Positions 9,324 through 19,404 of a stretch of 55,474 nt of DNA are shown here, one piece after another. A program made the translations under genes and the position numbers. How positions within the stretch are numbered: the stretch's first letter is position 1; every line of letters starts with the position of its first letter. The stretch spans positions 1 through 55,474 of the forward strand of contig CACBGS010000007.1 of assembly GCA_902538855.1 (NCBI GenBank). The letters run 5' to 3'. The stretch is from an uncultured Coxiella sp. Lineage in GTDB: Bacteria; Pseudomonadota; Gammaproteobacteria; Comchoanobacterales; Comchoanobacteraceae. Under the pieces are notes generated by a model, which saw nothing but the letters and a program-made list of their open reading frames with translations, did not search any database and was not told where the DNA came from.

Positions 9324-9512
9324 TTAAGCCTCTATGCGTAAAGCAATAATAACAAAACTGATAAATAATAACAGCACTATGGCTAAAACACCCAAAAAAA
9401 GCATAGATTTGTTGATATTTTCTAAAGAAAATGAAGAAGGATTAACCCTTAATTGTACATACAACAACCATAAACACATTAAGACTATTAATAAATAGGC
9501 AAAAGCCATCAT
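9324..9512 (-). CDS. Small two-helix membrane protein
   Basis: A 62-residue ORF starts at overlapping ATGs (9512 or 9509) in the pyk stop codon and ends 15 bases before the DUF47 gene. Two hydrophobic helices are evident (about 2-20 and 37-58), separated by a polar loop RVNPSSFSLENINKS. I do not recognise a family. Its tight position inside the operon and the overlap ATGATGG with pyk argue that it is translated. Whether it helps the DUF47 protein at the membrane is only a guess. Confidence 0.6.
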   Translation of the reverse strand: MMAFAYLLIVLMCLWLLYVQLRVNPSSFSLENINKSMLFLGVLAIVLLLFISFVIIALRIEA

Positions 9513-10957
9513 AGCGCATACTCCTGCGCTTGCTGCACTCTATGCACACAGAGAATATCTGATATAGGCTGATGTGAATCACCCTCTCCATGAATAAAAA
9601 GAAAGCTTTCACCGTGATCAATCTTTTGCTCATCTAATAAAGTTGCCACTACAGATTGTAAGATCTCTGGGCCATATTTTGGTAAATCTTTAGTAAAACT
9701 AATAGGAAAAACATCTCTTAGCAATAACATTTTGGCCCTTACCCGAGCATCTTTAGCAAAAGCATATATTGGAATACCACTACATATACGGGATAACCAG
9801 CAAGGCATAGTACCACTGATTGTGAGCGAAACGACACAACGCAAGTCCAAATTATTTGCCAGACCCATTGCCATATGTGCTACTGCCTGACGAGTTGACA
9901 CAACAGGCAAACCTTCATGCATACCAGAGCCCTGCATGCGAGGGTGCTGTTCAATACGCCGACAAATAGCATCCACATGCTCTATCACCGCAAAAGGATA
10001 CTCACCACAAGCTGTCTCAGCTGACAACATCACAGCATCAGCACCATCTAATATTGCATTAGCAACATCAGATACTTCAGCACGTGTTGGTTTCGGGCTA
10101 GTAATCATAGATTCCATCATATGAGTAGCAACTATAACTGGTTTGGAAAAAGAACGTGCAGACTTAATAATATGCTTTTGTAAAATTGGCACTTCAGCAT
10201 CGCCAACCTCCAAAGCCAAATCTCCACGTGCTACCATCACCACATCAGCGACTTTAATAATATCATTTAGGTTCTCAATAGCATCTTTACGCTCAATTTT
10301 AGCAATAATACCAACACTTGGATCAATATCATCAAGATATTGTCTTACAGTAAGAATATCTTGATGGCAAGCCGGAAAAGATACCGCAACAAAATCAACA
10401 CCCCAAGCACATGCTTGCTGTAAATCCTGTTTATCTTTTGCGGTAAAGACCTCTGTTTTTAAACCACCACCTTGTAAACTAATGCCTTTTCGACTGGCCA
10501 ACACACCCTGTGTTAACACAGTACAAACTATACTAGTAGCTGTTTTATACTGCACTTGTAGATGCATTTTACCATCATCTAATAACAATATACTGCCAGA
10601 TTGCACACTATCCACTAAGCCAGCACAATCCATCCAAACCCGCTCTTTAGTACCTGCAGCACTATCACAATCTAAATCAAGTGTAATACTATCACCTATA
10701 TCTAGATATACCTGAGCATCAACAAAATCACCCAAACGCATCTTCGGACCTTGAAGATCAGCAAAAATTGTTATTTCTTTTTGTAGTTTACGCTGGTAAT
10801 TACGTAAATTTTCTATACGATTTTGCATAGAGGGATAATCACCATGAGACATATTAATACGAAAAGCCTCAACACCAAAATCTATAAAGTCATGCAACAA
10901 ACTACTGTTATCAGAACTCGGCCCCACAGTGGCCACTATTTTGGTACGTCTAAACAT
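9509..10957 (-). CDS. pyk: Pyruvate kinase
   Basis: From the ATG at 10957 (ribosome site GGAG seven bases upstream, start inside the end of pgk) the product is 482 residues beginning MFRRTKIVATVGPSS, the canonical pyruvate kinase N-terminus. Other motifs are RINMSHGD, MVARGDLALEV, VATHMMESM (His replaces the common Gln) and DGADAVMLSAETA. The MMESM form resembles the PykA subtype. It makes pyruvate and ATP from phosphoenolpyruvate. It is fourth in the tkt-gap-pgk-pyk operon, overlapping both neighbours by a few bases. Confidence 0.95.
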   Translation of the reverse strand: MFRRTKIVATVGPSSDNSSLLHDFIDFGVEAFRINMSHGDYPSMQNRIENLRNYQRKLQKEITIFADLQGPKMRLGDFVDAQVYLDIGDSITLDLDCDSAAGTKERVWMDCAGLVDSVQSGSILLLDDGKMHLQVQYKTATSIVCTVLTQGVLASRKGISLQGGGLKTEVFTAKDKQDLQQACAWGVDFVAVSFPACHQDILTVRQYLDDIDPSVGIIAKIERKDAIENLNDIIKVADVVMVARGDLALEVGDAEVPILQKHIIKSARSFSKPVIVATHMMESMITSPKPTRAEVSDVANAILDGADAVMLSAETACGEYPFAVIEHVDAICRRIEQHPRMQGSGMHEGLPVVSTRQAVAHMAMGLANNLDLRCVVSLTISGTMPCWLSRICSGIPIYAFAKDARVRAKMLLLRDVFPISFTKDLPKYGPEILQSVVATLLDEQKIDHGESFLFIHGEGDSHQPISDILCVHRVQQAQEYAL

Positions 10958-12128
10958 ATTCTTGCTCCATTGCTTCAAGTACTGCTGAGGTATTATGGGC
11001 AAAAAAGTACAAAAATGCACCCCCTCCAGTACTAATATGTGAAAATCCTGTCATCTGCAACTGCAACAAGCAGGCCAAAGTATCTCCGCCACCTACTAAG
11101 GAATATTTTGCATATTTTGCTATATTATGCCCAATCGACGATGTTCCGTCCATACCATGCGTACACTCATATCTACCTAATGGGCCATTCCAATATACGC
11201 TATGCGCTTGCTTAATAGCAGTAATAAACGTGTTTTTAGTCTTAGATCCAATATCAATAATCTGCTCATGGGGTTTAATTTGATCTATTGCAACTTCATA
11301 TACAGCACCTTGCCCAGTTGCATCTTCAGAAACCATAACATCCTGTGGATATAAAAGATTAACATGCAATTCTTTAGCGCGCTGCGATAATTCTTTTACT
11401 GCATTAAGCTGACCATATTCGACCCAAGAAGTTCCTAAATTATAACCGAAACTATGTAATAGCGTATTCGCTAAACCACCAGCAAGACACAAAGTATCAA
11501 TTTGACCTAACATCTGATACACCAATGGCAATTTAGTAAGCAGTTTTTTACCACCCACTACTGCCAAGCGACTACCCTGTAACCCTTGAAAAGATCGAAT
11601 AGCCTGTAACTCAGCTTGATGATAAGCCCCTAAACAAACACGCTTAGCCTTACTCACAATGCCAACCGTTGAAGCATGCGAACGATGCGAGCAAGCAAAG
11701 GCTTCCATTATCACTAAATCCACACCTTCTAACATACGATCAACCAGCATGATATCATTATCTAATTCACCGGGTAAAAAACGAGTATTCTCAGCCAGAG
11801 CAACAGTTTTAGGCGCCATATAAGTTTTTTGATGCGGCCATTTAGATAAAAAAGCCACAGGCATTTCTAAACACTTTGCTAAGGGGGCTACTAAACGCGC
11901 AAAAGAATATTGCGCCTGCCAAACACCTGGCTTTGGCCTACCCAAATGTGATACTAAAATCACAGCACAACCTGCAGCAATTAATTGCTTTATGATGGGT
12001 AGCATACTATAAACTCGGTCGTTAAGTATAAACTCTCCATTACTATCACGAGGTATATTAAAGTCAACCCGTAGCAACACAGTATCATTACTGCCAAGCA
12101 AGGATAGATAATCCTTAAGTTGCAGCAT
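10950..12128 (-). CDS. pgk: Phosphoglycerate kinase
   Basis: The 392-residue product starts at the ATG at 12128 with AAGG six bases upstream; an in-frame TTG at 12134 is less likely. Recognisable segments are LLRVDFNIPR, SHLGRPKPG, VVGGKKLLTKL, YWNGPLGRYE and VGGGDTLACL with STGGGAFL. It transfers phosphate between 1,3-bisphosphoglycerate and ADP. The sequence is more diverged than usual (FACSHRSHAST where FGTAHRAHAST is common), but the nucleotide- and substrate-binding glycines and arginines remain. It overlaps gap upstream and pyk downstream. Confidence 0.93.
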   Translation of the reverse strand: MLQLKDYLSLLGSNDTVLLRVDFNIPRDSNGEFILNDRVYSMLPIIKQLIAAGCAVILVSHLGRPKPGVWQAQYSFARLVAPLAKCLEMPVAFLSKWPHQKTYMAPKTVALAENTRFLPGELDNDIMLVDRMLEGVDLVIMEAFACSHRSHASTVGIVSKAKRVCLGAYHQAELQAIRSFQGLQGSRLAVVGGKKLLTKLPLVYQMLGQIDTLCLAGGLANTLLHSFGYNLGTSWVEYGQLNAVKELSQRAKELHVNLLYPQDVMVSEDATGQGAVYEVAIDQIKPHEQIIDIGSKTKNTFITAIKQAHSVYWNGPLGRYECTHGMDGTSSIGHNIAKYAKYSLVGGGDTLACLLQLQMTGFSHISTGGGAFLYFFAHNTSAVLEAMEQEYV

Positions 12129-13182
12129 GGTCAACCTTATTAGCTATTGCTACATCCTTTGCTAATGCAAGATACTGCTCTTGTAGCACATCCCACAATC
12201 TATTGACATATCCCCATTCGTTATCATACCAAATTACCACACGCAAGGTATTACCCACTACCTCTAATAGTGGCATATCAATAATGGCAGATGCTGTATG
12301 ATGATTAAAATCACAAGATACCAAAGGCTGCTCACTTAAAGCCAACACAGCATGAGAATCGGCAGCAACTGCCTTAGCAAAAACATCACGAACAGCCTTG
12401 ACACTTACAGGCTTATCAAGGCGTAAAGTACAGTCCACCACTGAAACATTAGCAGTAGGCACACGCAGAGCATATCCCATTATTTTACCTTTTAAATGTG
12501 GTAGAACAGCAGCAATAGCACTAGCAGCACCTGTTTTTGTAGGAATTATTGAATAAGCTGCAGCACGAGCACGGCGTAAATCTTGGTGGTGGTTGTCTAC
12601 CAAAGATTGATCATTAGTATAAGCATGCACTGTAACCATACTAGCATCAGCAATAGTAAATGCATTATCTAATACAGCCAATACCGGTACCAATGCATTC
12701 GTCGTACAAGAACCTATTGAGTATATCTCAGGTAAGGCAGTAGCCAGACGCTGATGATTCACCCCTAACACAATAGTTGTATCAACGCCTTGACCACCTG
12801 GACAAGACAGTACAACTCTTTTAGCACCGCTACTAATATGCCGACTAGCCTGTTGATAACTTTTAAAACGCCCACTACACTCAAGGACTACATCAACTGC
12901 ATGATCAGCCCAAGGCAGGCGCTCAGGATCTCGCTCAGAAAAAACCGGTATACGCTCTGATGCAATCTCTAAGCCTGTTGCAAACACAGCTATGGGAAGT
13001 TCAAAACGTCCATGCGTACTATCATATTTTAATAAATGCGCCAAAGCCTCTATATCATGTGGATCATTGATAGCACAAAGTCTAAGATTAGGAAATCTAT
13101 GCTTATTTTCAAAATAAGCCCGTATCGCCAAGCGCCCAATCCTACCCGCACCGTTAATCGCTACATTCCATGGACGCTGCAT
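12115..13182 (-). CDS. gap: Glyceraldehyde-3-phosphate dehydrogenase
   Basis: The ATG at 13182 has an AGGAG site and gives 355 residues starting MQRPWNVAINGAGRIGR, the Rossmann glycine motif. The catalytic Cys159 lies in SCTTN, and His186 in TVHAYTND. The segment DLRRARAAAYSIIPTKTGAA and WYDNEWGYVNR are typical of this family. It converts glyceraldehyde-3-phosphate to 1,3-bisphosphoglycerate. The IND at the end of the second beta strand, as in E. coli GapA, fits NAD use. It lies 10 bases after tkt and overlaps the start of pgk. Confidence 0.95.
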   Translation of the reverse strand: MQRPWNVAINGAGRIGRLAIRAYFENKHRFPNLRLCAINDPHDIEALAHLLKYDSTHGRFELPIAVFATGLEIASERIPVFSERDPERLPWADHAVDVVLECSGRFKSYQQASRHISSGAKRVVLSCPGGQGVDTTIVLGVNHQRLATALPEIYSIGSCTTNALVPVLAVLDNAFTIADASMVTVHAYTNDQSLVDNHHQDLRRARAAAYSIIPTKTGAASAIAAVLPHLKGKIMGYALRVPTANVSVVDCTLRLDKPVSVKAVRDVFAKAVAADSHAVLALSEQPLVSCDFNHHTASAIIDMPLLEVVGNTLRVVIWYDNEWGYVNRLWDVLQEQYLALAKDVAIANKVDHAAT

Positions 13183-13192
13183 GGCTTTGCTC

Positions 13193-15106
13193 CTAGACAA
13201 GTCTAACCTTCTCTTTTTGACTGATAGCTTGTAATACTTTAGCAACTACAGCTTGAACATGTATACCAAAATGCGATAAAACCTCAGCACCCTTACCAGA
13301 AGCACCAAAAGAATCAATTGCAAGCACTTGGTTTTTTGGCACATTAAAATCATACCAAGACTGAGCACTACCTGCTTCAATAGCCACTCTTTGCAAAGCT
13401 TGTGGCAAAACTAATGCTTGATAAGAAGCTGGCTGCTTAAAAAACATTTCCATACAAACAACAGAGATAACCACTGCAGAAACACCTTGCTTAGCAAGTA
13501 GCTGCTGCGCCTCACATGCAATAGCAACTTCTGAACCTGAGGCCAATAATGCTATACGTGGATTGGCAACATCAACCAGTCGATAAGCACCTCTAAGAGC
13601 AGCATTACCAACTGACTCTGTCATAATTGGCAATGTTTGCCTAGATAACACCAAACAGCTAGGACCTGTATCATTTTGCATAATAGCCTGCCATGCATAC
13701 ATAGTTTCATTACGATCACAGGGGCGCCAAACCTGAACGTTTGGCATAGCACGCAAATGTGCCAATTGCTCTATAGGTTGATGCGTTGGCCCATCTTCAC
13801 CAAGTGCCACTGAATCATGTGTTAACACAAAAGTCACTGGCAAGCGCATCAAAGCAGCCATACGTATAGCGCTTATACCATAATCTGCAAATACCAAAAA
13901 AGTACTTACATATGGACGCATACCCACTGCAGCCATACCGTTTGCTATAGCAAACATAGCAAACTCACGCACCCCAAAGTGAATAAAATTACCAGGCTCA
14001 TCACTCTGCCAAACCTTATTATTTGCATGCATGACCCCAGTAGAATCTGAAAGATCCGCTGACCCACCAATAATATTAGCAATATTGGCCACTAAATAGG
14101 ATAAACAGTGTTTTGAAGAAACACGTGAGGCTTCTGGACGCAGCGTCTCTAACATTTTTTGATAATACTCTTGCCAATCAACCGTTGGGCTAGCAATACT
14201 ACAATCAGAATTATAATGCATCTGCCCACGCAATTCTGACCAACAGGTATATACTGACTGTGGGATCTCAAAAGCGGCATAGGACCACTGCAAACGCTCA
14301 CGCAAATTAACCACTTGCTCCTTACCTAGTGGCTTACCGTGTACAACAGCTTGTCCTTCCCAATCACTAGCCCAACCAATACGAGTTTTAAATGCAATAA
14401 AACAGGGCCTATCAGTAACTTTTTTTGCAGCAATAAAGGCCTCATCAATAGCCTGAGGATCATGACCATCCACATCAGCAATAACATGCCAACCATAAGC
14501 ATTAAAACGCTGGATAACATCTTCGGCAAACCACTGTTTAGTATCTCCATCAATAGAAATACCATTATCATCCCAAACAACAACCAAATTATTTAAACCG
14601 AGACTAGCCGCTAAAGCACATGCCTCATGGGAAATACCCTCCATAAGGCAGCCATCACCTACCACCGCATATATCTGCCTGAGAGCTAAACAAGCTTGCT
14701 GTTTTGCTAAATACTTCTTAGCAGCAGCAATACCAACAGCATTAGCCAAACCTTGCCCTAAAGGCCCAGTAGCAACATCAATCCCCAAAGCGGTATCTCG
14801 TTCTGGATGACCAGGTGTTTTACTACCTAAGGACCTAAACTGTTTTAAATCATCAATACTTAAGGCGAAGCCAGCTAAATGCAGCAAAGCATAATATAGT
14901 GCCGAAGCATGTCCATTAGACAAGATAAAATGATCTCTATCTAAACATTGCACCTGAGCGGCATCCATAGCAAGATGCTTACGCCATAAAACACAGAGCA
15001 CATCCGCCAATCCAAGCGCAACACCAGGATGACCAGAGTTAGCTGCTTCTATAGCATCTACTGCAAGAATGCGTAGAGCAGTTGCACAAAGCGAATGACC
15101 CTTCAT
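13193..15106 (-). CDS. tkt: Transketolase
   Basis: The 637-residue protein carries transketolase landmarks: AIEAANSGHPGVALGLAD near the N-terminus, the thiamine-diphosphate motif VGDGCLMEGISHEA followed by WDDNGISIDG, then HFGVREFAM and THDSVALGEDGPTHQP in the pyrimidine-binding domain. It links the pentose phosphate pathway to glycolysis and opens the tkt-gap-pgk-pyk operon, an order also found in Coxiella and Francisella. Length is slightly shorter than the 660-residue E. coli enzyme, but all domains are present. Confidence 0.96.
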   Translation of the reverse strand: MKGHSLCATALRILAVDAIEAANSGHPGVALGLADVLCVLWRKHLAMDAAQVQCLDRDHFILSNGHASALYYALLHLAGFALSIDDLKQFRSLGSKTPGHPERDTALGIDVATGPLGQGLANAVGIAAAKKYLAKQQACLALRQIYAVVGDGCLMEGISHEACALAASLGLNNLVVVWDDNGISIDGDTKQWFAEDVIQRFNAYGWHVIADVDGHDPQAIDEAFIAAKKVTDRPCFIAFKTRIGWASDWEGQAVVHGKPLGKEQVVNLRERLQWSYAAFEIPQSVYTCWSELRGQMHYNSDCSIASPTVDWQEYYQKMLETLRPEASRVSSKHCLSYLVANIANIIGGSADLSDSTGVMHANNKVWQSDEPGNFIHFGVREFAMFAIANGMAAVGMRPYVSTFLVFADYGISAIRMAALMRLPVTFVLTHDSVALGEDGPTHQPIEQLAHLRAMPNVQVWRPCDRNETMYAWQAIMQNDTGPSCLVLSRQTLPIMTESVGNAALRGAYRLVDVANPRIALLASGSEVAIACEAQQLLAKQGVSAVVISVVCMEMFFKQPASYQALVLPQALQRVAIEAGSAQSWYDFNVPKNQVLAIDSFGASGKGAEVLSHFGIHVQAVVAKVLQAISQKEKVRLV

Positions 15107-15176
15107 AAAAAAACCAGAATATTCACGCGATGATTCTAACAGCAGCCCAAGGCAAATTCAAGGATAAATACAGCAA

Positions 15177-17843
15177 TTAATGAATAGCTCCCCAATTATC
15201 ACCGACCCCACTGCTCACTTCTAATGCCACAGTTAAGGTCATGGCCTCACACATTAAACGTTCAAGCTCCGGTAGCAAATCATCCACCAAATCTTCTGCT
15301 ATCTCAAAAACCAATTCATCATGCACTTGTAACACTAACGATGCCCTACCCTGATATGCTTGTAGTTTTGCATAACATGATTGCATAGCAAGCTTAATTA
15401 ACTCTGCTGCAGTGCCTTGCATAGGGGCATTTATAGCAGCCCGTTCACTTGCACGACGCAGTAATGCTTGCTTGGCATTAATATCGGGAAAATACAATTT
15501 CCGTCCCGTCAAAGTTTCCACATAACCATGCTCTTGCGCCTGGGCTTTACAATGTTGCATATAATCGGCAACCCCTGGGTAACGATTAAAATAAGTTTTT
15601 ATATAACCTTCTGCCTCTTCTCTTGGAATCTTTAGCTGCTTTGCAAGCCCAAAAGCACTCATCCCATAAATTAACCCAAAGTTTATAACTTTTGCATAAC
15701 GCCTTTGTTCAGAACTAACGGCATCTTGTGCAACTGAAAAAATCTCTGCAGCTGTCTGCGTATGTACATCAAGACCCTGGGTAAAAGCAGTTAACAGGTT
15801 TTTATCTTGAGATATATGCGCCATAATTCTCAACTCAATTTGTGAATAATCCAAAGAAACCAGTTTAAATCCAGCTGCAGCAATAAAGGCATAACGAATA
15901 CGCCGACCATATTCAGTTCTGATAGGAATATTTTGCAAATTAGGCTTTTGTGATGATAAGCGCCCCGTTGAAGTGGAGGTTTGTAAAAAACTACTGTGCA
16001 CTCTATGTGTGCTAGCGTTTATCATTTTCGGCAATGCCTCAAGATAAGTAGATTGCAACTTAGCCAAACTTCTATGCTCTAACACACAGGCAGGCAGCTC
16101 ATATTGCTCCGCTAAAGCTGTTAACACCGACTCAGATGTTGAAGGTTGGCCTGTAGGTGTCTTCTCGGTAACAGGTAATTGCATGTGTTCATATAAAACA
16201 TGCTGTAACTGCTTAGGAGAAGCTAAATTAAACTGCATTCCAGCCAAAGCATATGCTTGCTTTTCTAAAGCCTCAATACGACTTGCGATCTCAGATGATT
16301 GCTCAGCAAGAACATCTGCATCAATACGCACACCTATATTTTCCATACCTGCAAGCACAAACATTAATGGCCTATCAATATCTTGATACAAAGACCAAAG
16401 CTCAGACTTACTATTCTTCTGTGACTGATAGTATTGGTCTATTTTCGTTAACGCATCCAACTCAGCTGTTATATGCTTCTTATACTCTGCAAGAGCAATA
16501 CTTACCCAAGGCCTTAGCTTTGCGCCCTGACCAAACAAAGCTTCTCTTGCTGGGATAACACAATCCACATCAGCATAAGCAAGCTGGGATAATTTCTGCA
16601 TACTAGGACCATGTTTTATATAACCCAGCAACATAACATCCACTATTTGACCAACTATACTCTTATTATACAGCGCTAAACACCTAACTAACAGCTTACT
16701 TTGCCAGAGCGTCCATTGCTGGGTACTATCAGACCAAAGTGATTCAAAAGCAGCAATAACATCTGGCCAAGTTAAAACAACTTCTTTATCTTCCAAAGCA
16801 GCACAGGGAATAAAATAATATTGATCATTCTGAGCTAAACCCAGAGCATAAACCTCATGGGCGTATTGCGCATCTTCATTAAAGAATAAGGACAAAGCAA
16901 TTGGCTGCTGCGTCTTTTTTAATTGTTGCGATAAAGCCAGACATGCATCTTTAGACTCTACTATGGTAATCGATGGCAACTCATGCCGCTGTTTAATACC
17001 AAGCTCACTATACCAAGTACGAAAACCAAGTTTAGCATACCATTCACGCAAACTAGCAATCTGGGGCAAAGCAGGCCTAAGCATAGCTTCATCAATACCA
17101 AGATCCAAATTAACATCTATAGTTACTAAACGCTTATAAAGTGGCAGCTCATCTAAACTAGCACGCAAATTATCGCCCACTTTACCCTTAATATTATCAC
17201 TTTGACTTATTAGAGCATCAAGACTGCCATATTCTGTTAACCATTTAACAGCTGTTTTTGGACCAACTTTATCCACACCAGGAATGTTATCACTGCTATC
17301 TCCCACCAAAGCCAAATAATCTATTATTAATGCCGGCGGTATACCAAATTTCGCCTCTACTCCTGCTGCATCATAAAGTTTATTATGCATAGTATCTACA
17401 ATAGTAATATTATCACTAACCAGCTGTGCAAAATCTTTATCTTGTGTACTAATGAGTACCCGCTTACCATTAGTAACTGCCTGTGTTGCCAAAGTACCAA
17501 TAACATCATCTGCTTCTTGATTAGCGACAACAAAAAGCGGCAAACCTTGATCTTTAATAATGCTCTGTAATGGCTCAATCTGCACACGCAAATCATCAGG
17601 CATAGTGGTACGATTAGCCTTATATTGCGGATACACTGTTTGTCTTACTGTACCCCCTGGAGGATCGAAAACCACAACCAAATCAGTATCAGGATATGCT
17701 TTTTGCAGGCGCTTAATCATATTCAATACACCATAAACCGCACCTGTTGGCATACCTTGTTTATTAGTCAGTGGTGGCAAGGCGTGGAAGGCTCTAAATA
17801 AATAACCTGAGCCATCCAAAAAAATTATATCATAATCGTTCAT
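15177..17843 (-). CDS. polA: DNA polymerase I with degenerate proofreading domain
   Basis: The 888-residue protein has an intact 5' nuclease domain (residues 1-290, acids D10, D112, D113, D135, D137, D182, D185) and an intact polymerase domain (about 490-888; SLDYSQIELR, KVINFGLIYGMSAFG, VHDELVFE). The middle 3'-5' exonuclease fold is present, but catalytic acids are missing: IALSLFFNED (315-324) stands where the DxE motif should be, LWQSKLL (379-385) where NxKxD should be, and IALAEYKK (449-456) where YxxxD should be. It should therefore do gap filling and primer removal without proofreading. Its start overlaps the end of trkH (ATGA). Confidence 0.95.
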   Translation of the reverse strand: MNDYDIIFLDGSGYLFRAFHALPPLTNKQGMPTGAVYGVLNMIKRLQKAYPDTDLVVVFDPPGGTVRQTVYPQYKANRTTMPDDLRVQIEPLQSIIKDQGLPLFVVANQEADDVIGTLATQAVTNGKRVLISTQDKDFAQLVSDNITIVDTMHNKLYDAAGVEAKFGIPPALIIDYLALVGDSSDNIPGVDKVGPKTAVKWLTEYGSLDALISQSDNIKGKVGDNLRASLDELPLYKRLVTIDVNLDLGIDEAMLRPALPQIASLREWYAKLGFRTWYSELGIKQRHELPSITIVESKDACLALSQQLKKTQQPIALSLFFNEDAQYAHEVYALGLAQNDQYYFIPCAALEDKEVVLTWPDVIAAFESLWSDSTQQWTLWQSKLLVRCLALYNKSIVGQIVDVMLLGYIKHGPSMQKLSQLAYADVDCVIPAREALFGQGAKLRPWVSIALAEYKKHITAELDALTKIDQYYQSQKNSKSELWSLYQDIDRPLMFVLAGMENIGVRIDADVLAEQSSEIASRIEALEKQAYALAGMQFNLASPKQLQHVLYEHMQLPVTEKTPTGQPSTSESVLTALAEQYELPACVLEHRSLAKLQSTYLEALPKMINASTHRVHSSFLQTSTSTGRLSSQKPNLQNIPIRTEYGRRIRYAFIAAAGFKLVSLDYSQIELRIMAHISQDKNLLTAFTQGLDVHTQTAAEIFSVAQDAVSSEQRRYAKVINFGLIYGMSAFGLAKQLKIPREEAEGYIKTYFNRYPGVADYMQHCKAQAQEHGYVETLTGRKLYFPDINAKQALLRRASERAAINAPMQGTAAELIKLAMQSCYAKLQAYQGRASLVLQVHDELVFEIAEDLVDDLLPELERLMCEAMTLTVALEVSSGVGDNWGAIH

Positions 17844-19264
17844 TTATATTTCCTAATACCCATCAAAGCAAACACTACCATTAATTCCATACGACCACAG
17901 AGCATAAGTACAATTAAAATATATTTAGCTAACTCTGGCAGCTGTTGATAACTTTGTGGAAAAGCTAGTAAGCCTGCACCCGTATTAGACAAACAAGCCA
18001 CCACTAAAGAATAAGCCTGCAACACATCAACACCAGTAATGATAAGAAACCACCAAAATAATAATAGCACCAACCAGAAACCCACTAAGAAGCCACGCAC
18101 CAACACAAAGTCAGACTGACTGGTGGTTGAACTATCTATATTACTAGCAAATACCGCTTGTGGATGCACCTGCTGAGCAACTGCGTTTCGAAAATCACGC
18201 CAAAAAAAACGCAAACGTAATACCTTAATTCCACCGGAAGTTGAACCAGCACAACCGCCTATTAACGAGATCAAGGCAAACATAAAACCCAACGCGGGCA
18301 GCACCGCATTAGCTGGTAATACTTGATGACCGGATGTTGAAAACATACTACAAACAGTAAACAATCTATCTAGCAAACTAATACCATCTTGAAAAACATA
18401 CCCAAGCAAACAAGACAGCACAGCAGCAACGAGCAACAGCAATAAATACAACTTAAATTCTTTATTGTTTTTATAAACTGAAAAGTTACCCATAGCCACA
18501 AATTGATAATGCAATATATAATTAAAACTTCCTAACAACATCCCAATCATTACCATACATTTTATTCCAGATGCATCATAATGCGCCATATTATCGTTAT
18601 ACAAACCAAAGCCACCTGTTGAGACAACGCCCATACTTTCAAAAGCCGCCTCCGCCACACTCATACCTAATTGATGACATATTACCGCACAAGCAACCCA
18701 CAGCGCAGCATACATAAACCAAAGAGACTGCGCTGCCTCAGCAAGTTTCGGAGCAAAACTATGGGCATTAACTGGTCCGGGCAAATCAGTCCTAACGCCA
18801 GTCACAATACCCTCTTTTGCCAAACTAGACCAAGCCATGGCAAAAACAACAATACCTAGACCACCAAGGAACTGCAACCACATCCGATAATAGAGTAAGG
18901 ATAAGGGTAATACAGCCAGATCTGCAAAGACTTCTGCACCAGTTGTAGTTACGCCTGATACAGCAGCAAACCAAGCATCTACCCAAGCGAGATCCGGCAT
19001 ACCTACTATAAACGGCAAAGCAGCTACTATACTAAGACCCAACCAAATAGTCGGCAGTAGTAGCAGACTTTCGCGGGTATTAAGAATCTGCTCAGCAGCC
19101 AAAGTATACTCAATCAAGCTAAATAACACACCCAAGGGTAGTAACAAGCGTAAATAATTTATCCAAAAAGACTCCCCTAGCCAATATGAAACTGCAGCTA
19201 TGGGTAATAACATAAGCACAAAGGCTGCCGCAGTCTTTGCAAACACTCGTCCAACTGCCCACAT
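17840..19264 (-). CDS. trkH: TrkH-family potassium transporter subunit
   Basis: About 474 residues from the ATG at 19264, which has AGGT about nine bases upstream; a TTG 33 bases earlier is a weaker start. The protein is almost wholly membrane-embedded with four selectivity-loop repeats: SGVTTTGAEVF, SMGVVSTGGFG, CSMFSTSGHQV and ACLSNTGAGLL. The segment GGCAGSTSGGIKVLR is a TrkH hallmark. It forms the K+ pore of the Trk system, which normally needs cytoplasmic TrkA; trkA is not in this window. It overlaps polA by four bases, so the two are co-transcribed. Confidence 0.92.
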   Translation of the reverse strand: MWAVGRVFAKTAAAFVLMLLPIAAVSYWLGESFWINYLRLLLPLGVLFSLIEYTLAAEQILNTRESLLLLPTIWLGLSIVAALPFIVGMPDLAWVDAWFAAVSGVTTTGAEVFADLAVLPLSLLYYRMWLQFLGGLGIVVFAMAWSSLAKEGIVTGVRTDLPGPVNAHSFAPKLAEAAQSLWFMYAALWVACAVICHQLGMSVAEAAFESMGVVSTGGFGLYNDNMAHYDASGIKCMVMIGMLLGSFNYILHYQFVAMGNFSVYKNNKEFKLYLLLLLVAAVLSCLLGYVFQDGISLLDRLFTVCSMFSTSGHQVLPANAVLPALGFMFALISLIGGCAGSTSGGIKVLRLRFFWRDFRNAVAQQVHPQAVFASNIDSSTTSQSDFVLVRGFLVGFWLVLLLFWWFLIITGVDVLQAYSLVVACLSNTGAGLLAFPQSYQQLPELAKYILIVLMLCGRMELMVVFALMGIRKYK

Positions 19265-19349
19265 TACACATCTACCTAGCGTTATGAAAAAACTCAATAT
19301 AGCATAGTAAGCTCAATTTGAAAACCTAAGCTCATTACCCATAAATATG

Positions 19350-19378
19350 TTGCAACATTACGTTAAAAACTGTTATCT
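19350..19378 (+). promoter_or_regulatory. Putative sigma-70 promoter for the CPBP gene
   Basis: TTGCAA (19350-19355), a 17-base spacer and TTATCT (19373-19378) lie 26 bases before the ATG at 19405. Spacing and position fit a sigma-70 promoter. Confidence 0.5.
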
Positions 19379-19404
19379 TAATAATAAGTAGCTTATAGGC
19401 AATT

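Noticed and set aside
17269-17277. Exact DnaA box TTATCCACA
   Set aside because: Single copy inside polA with no partner; not evidence of an origin.
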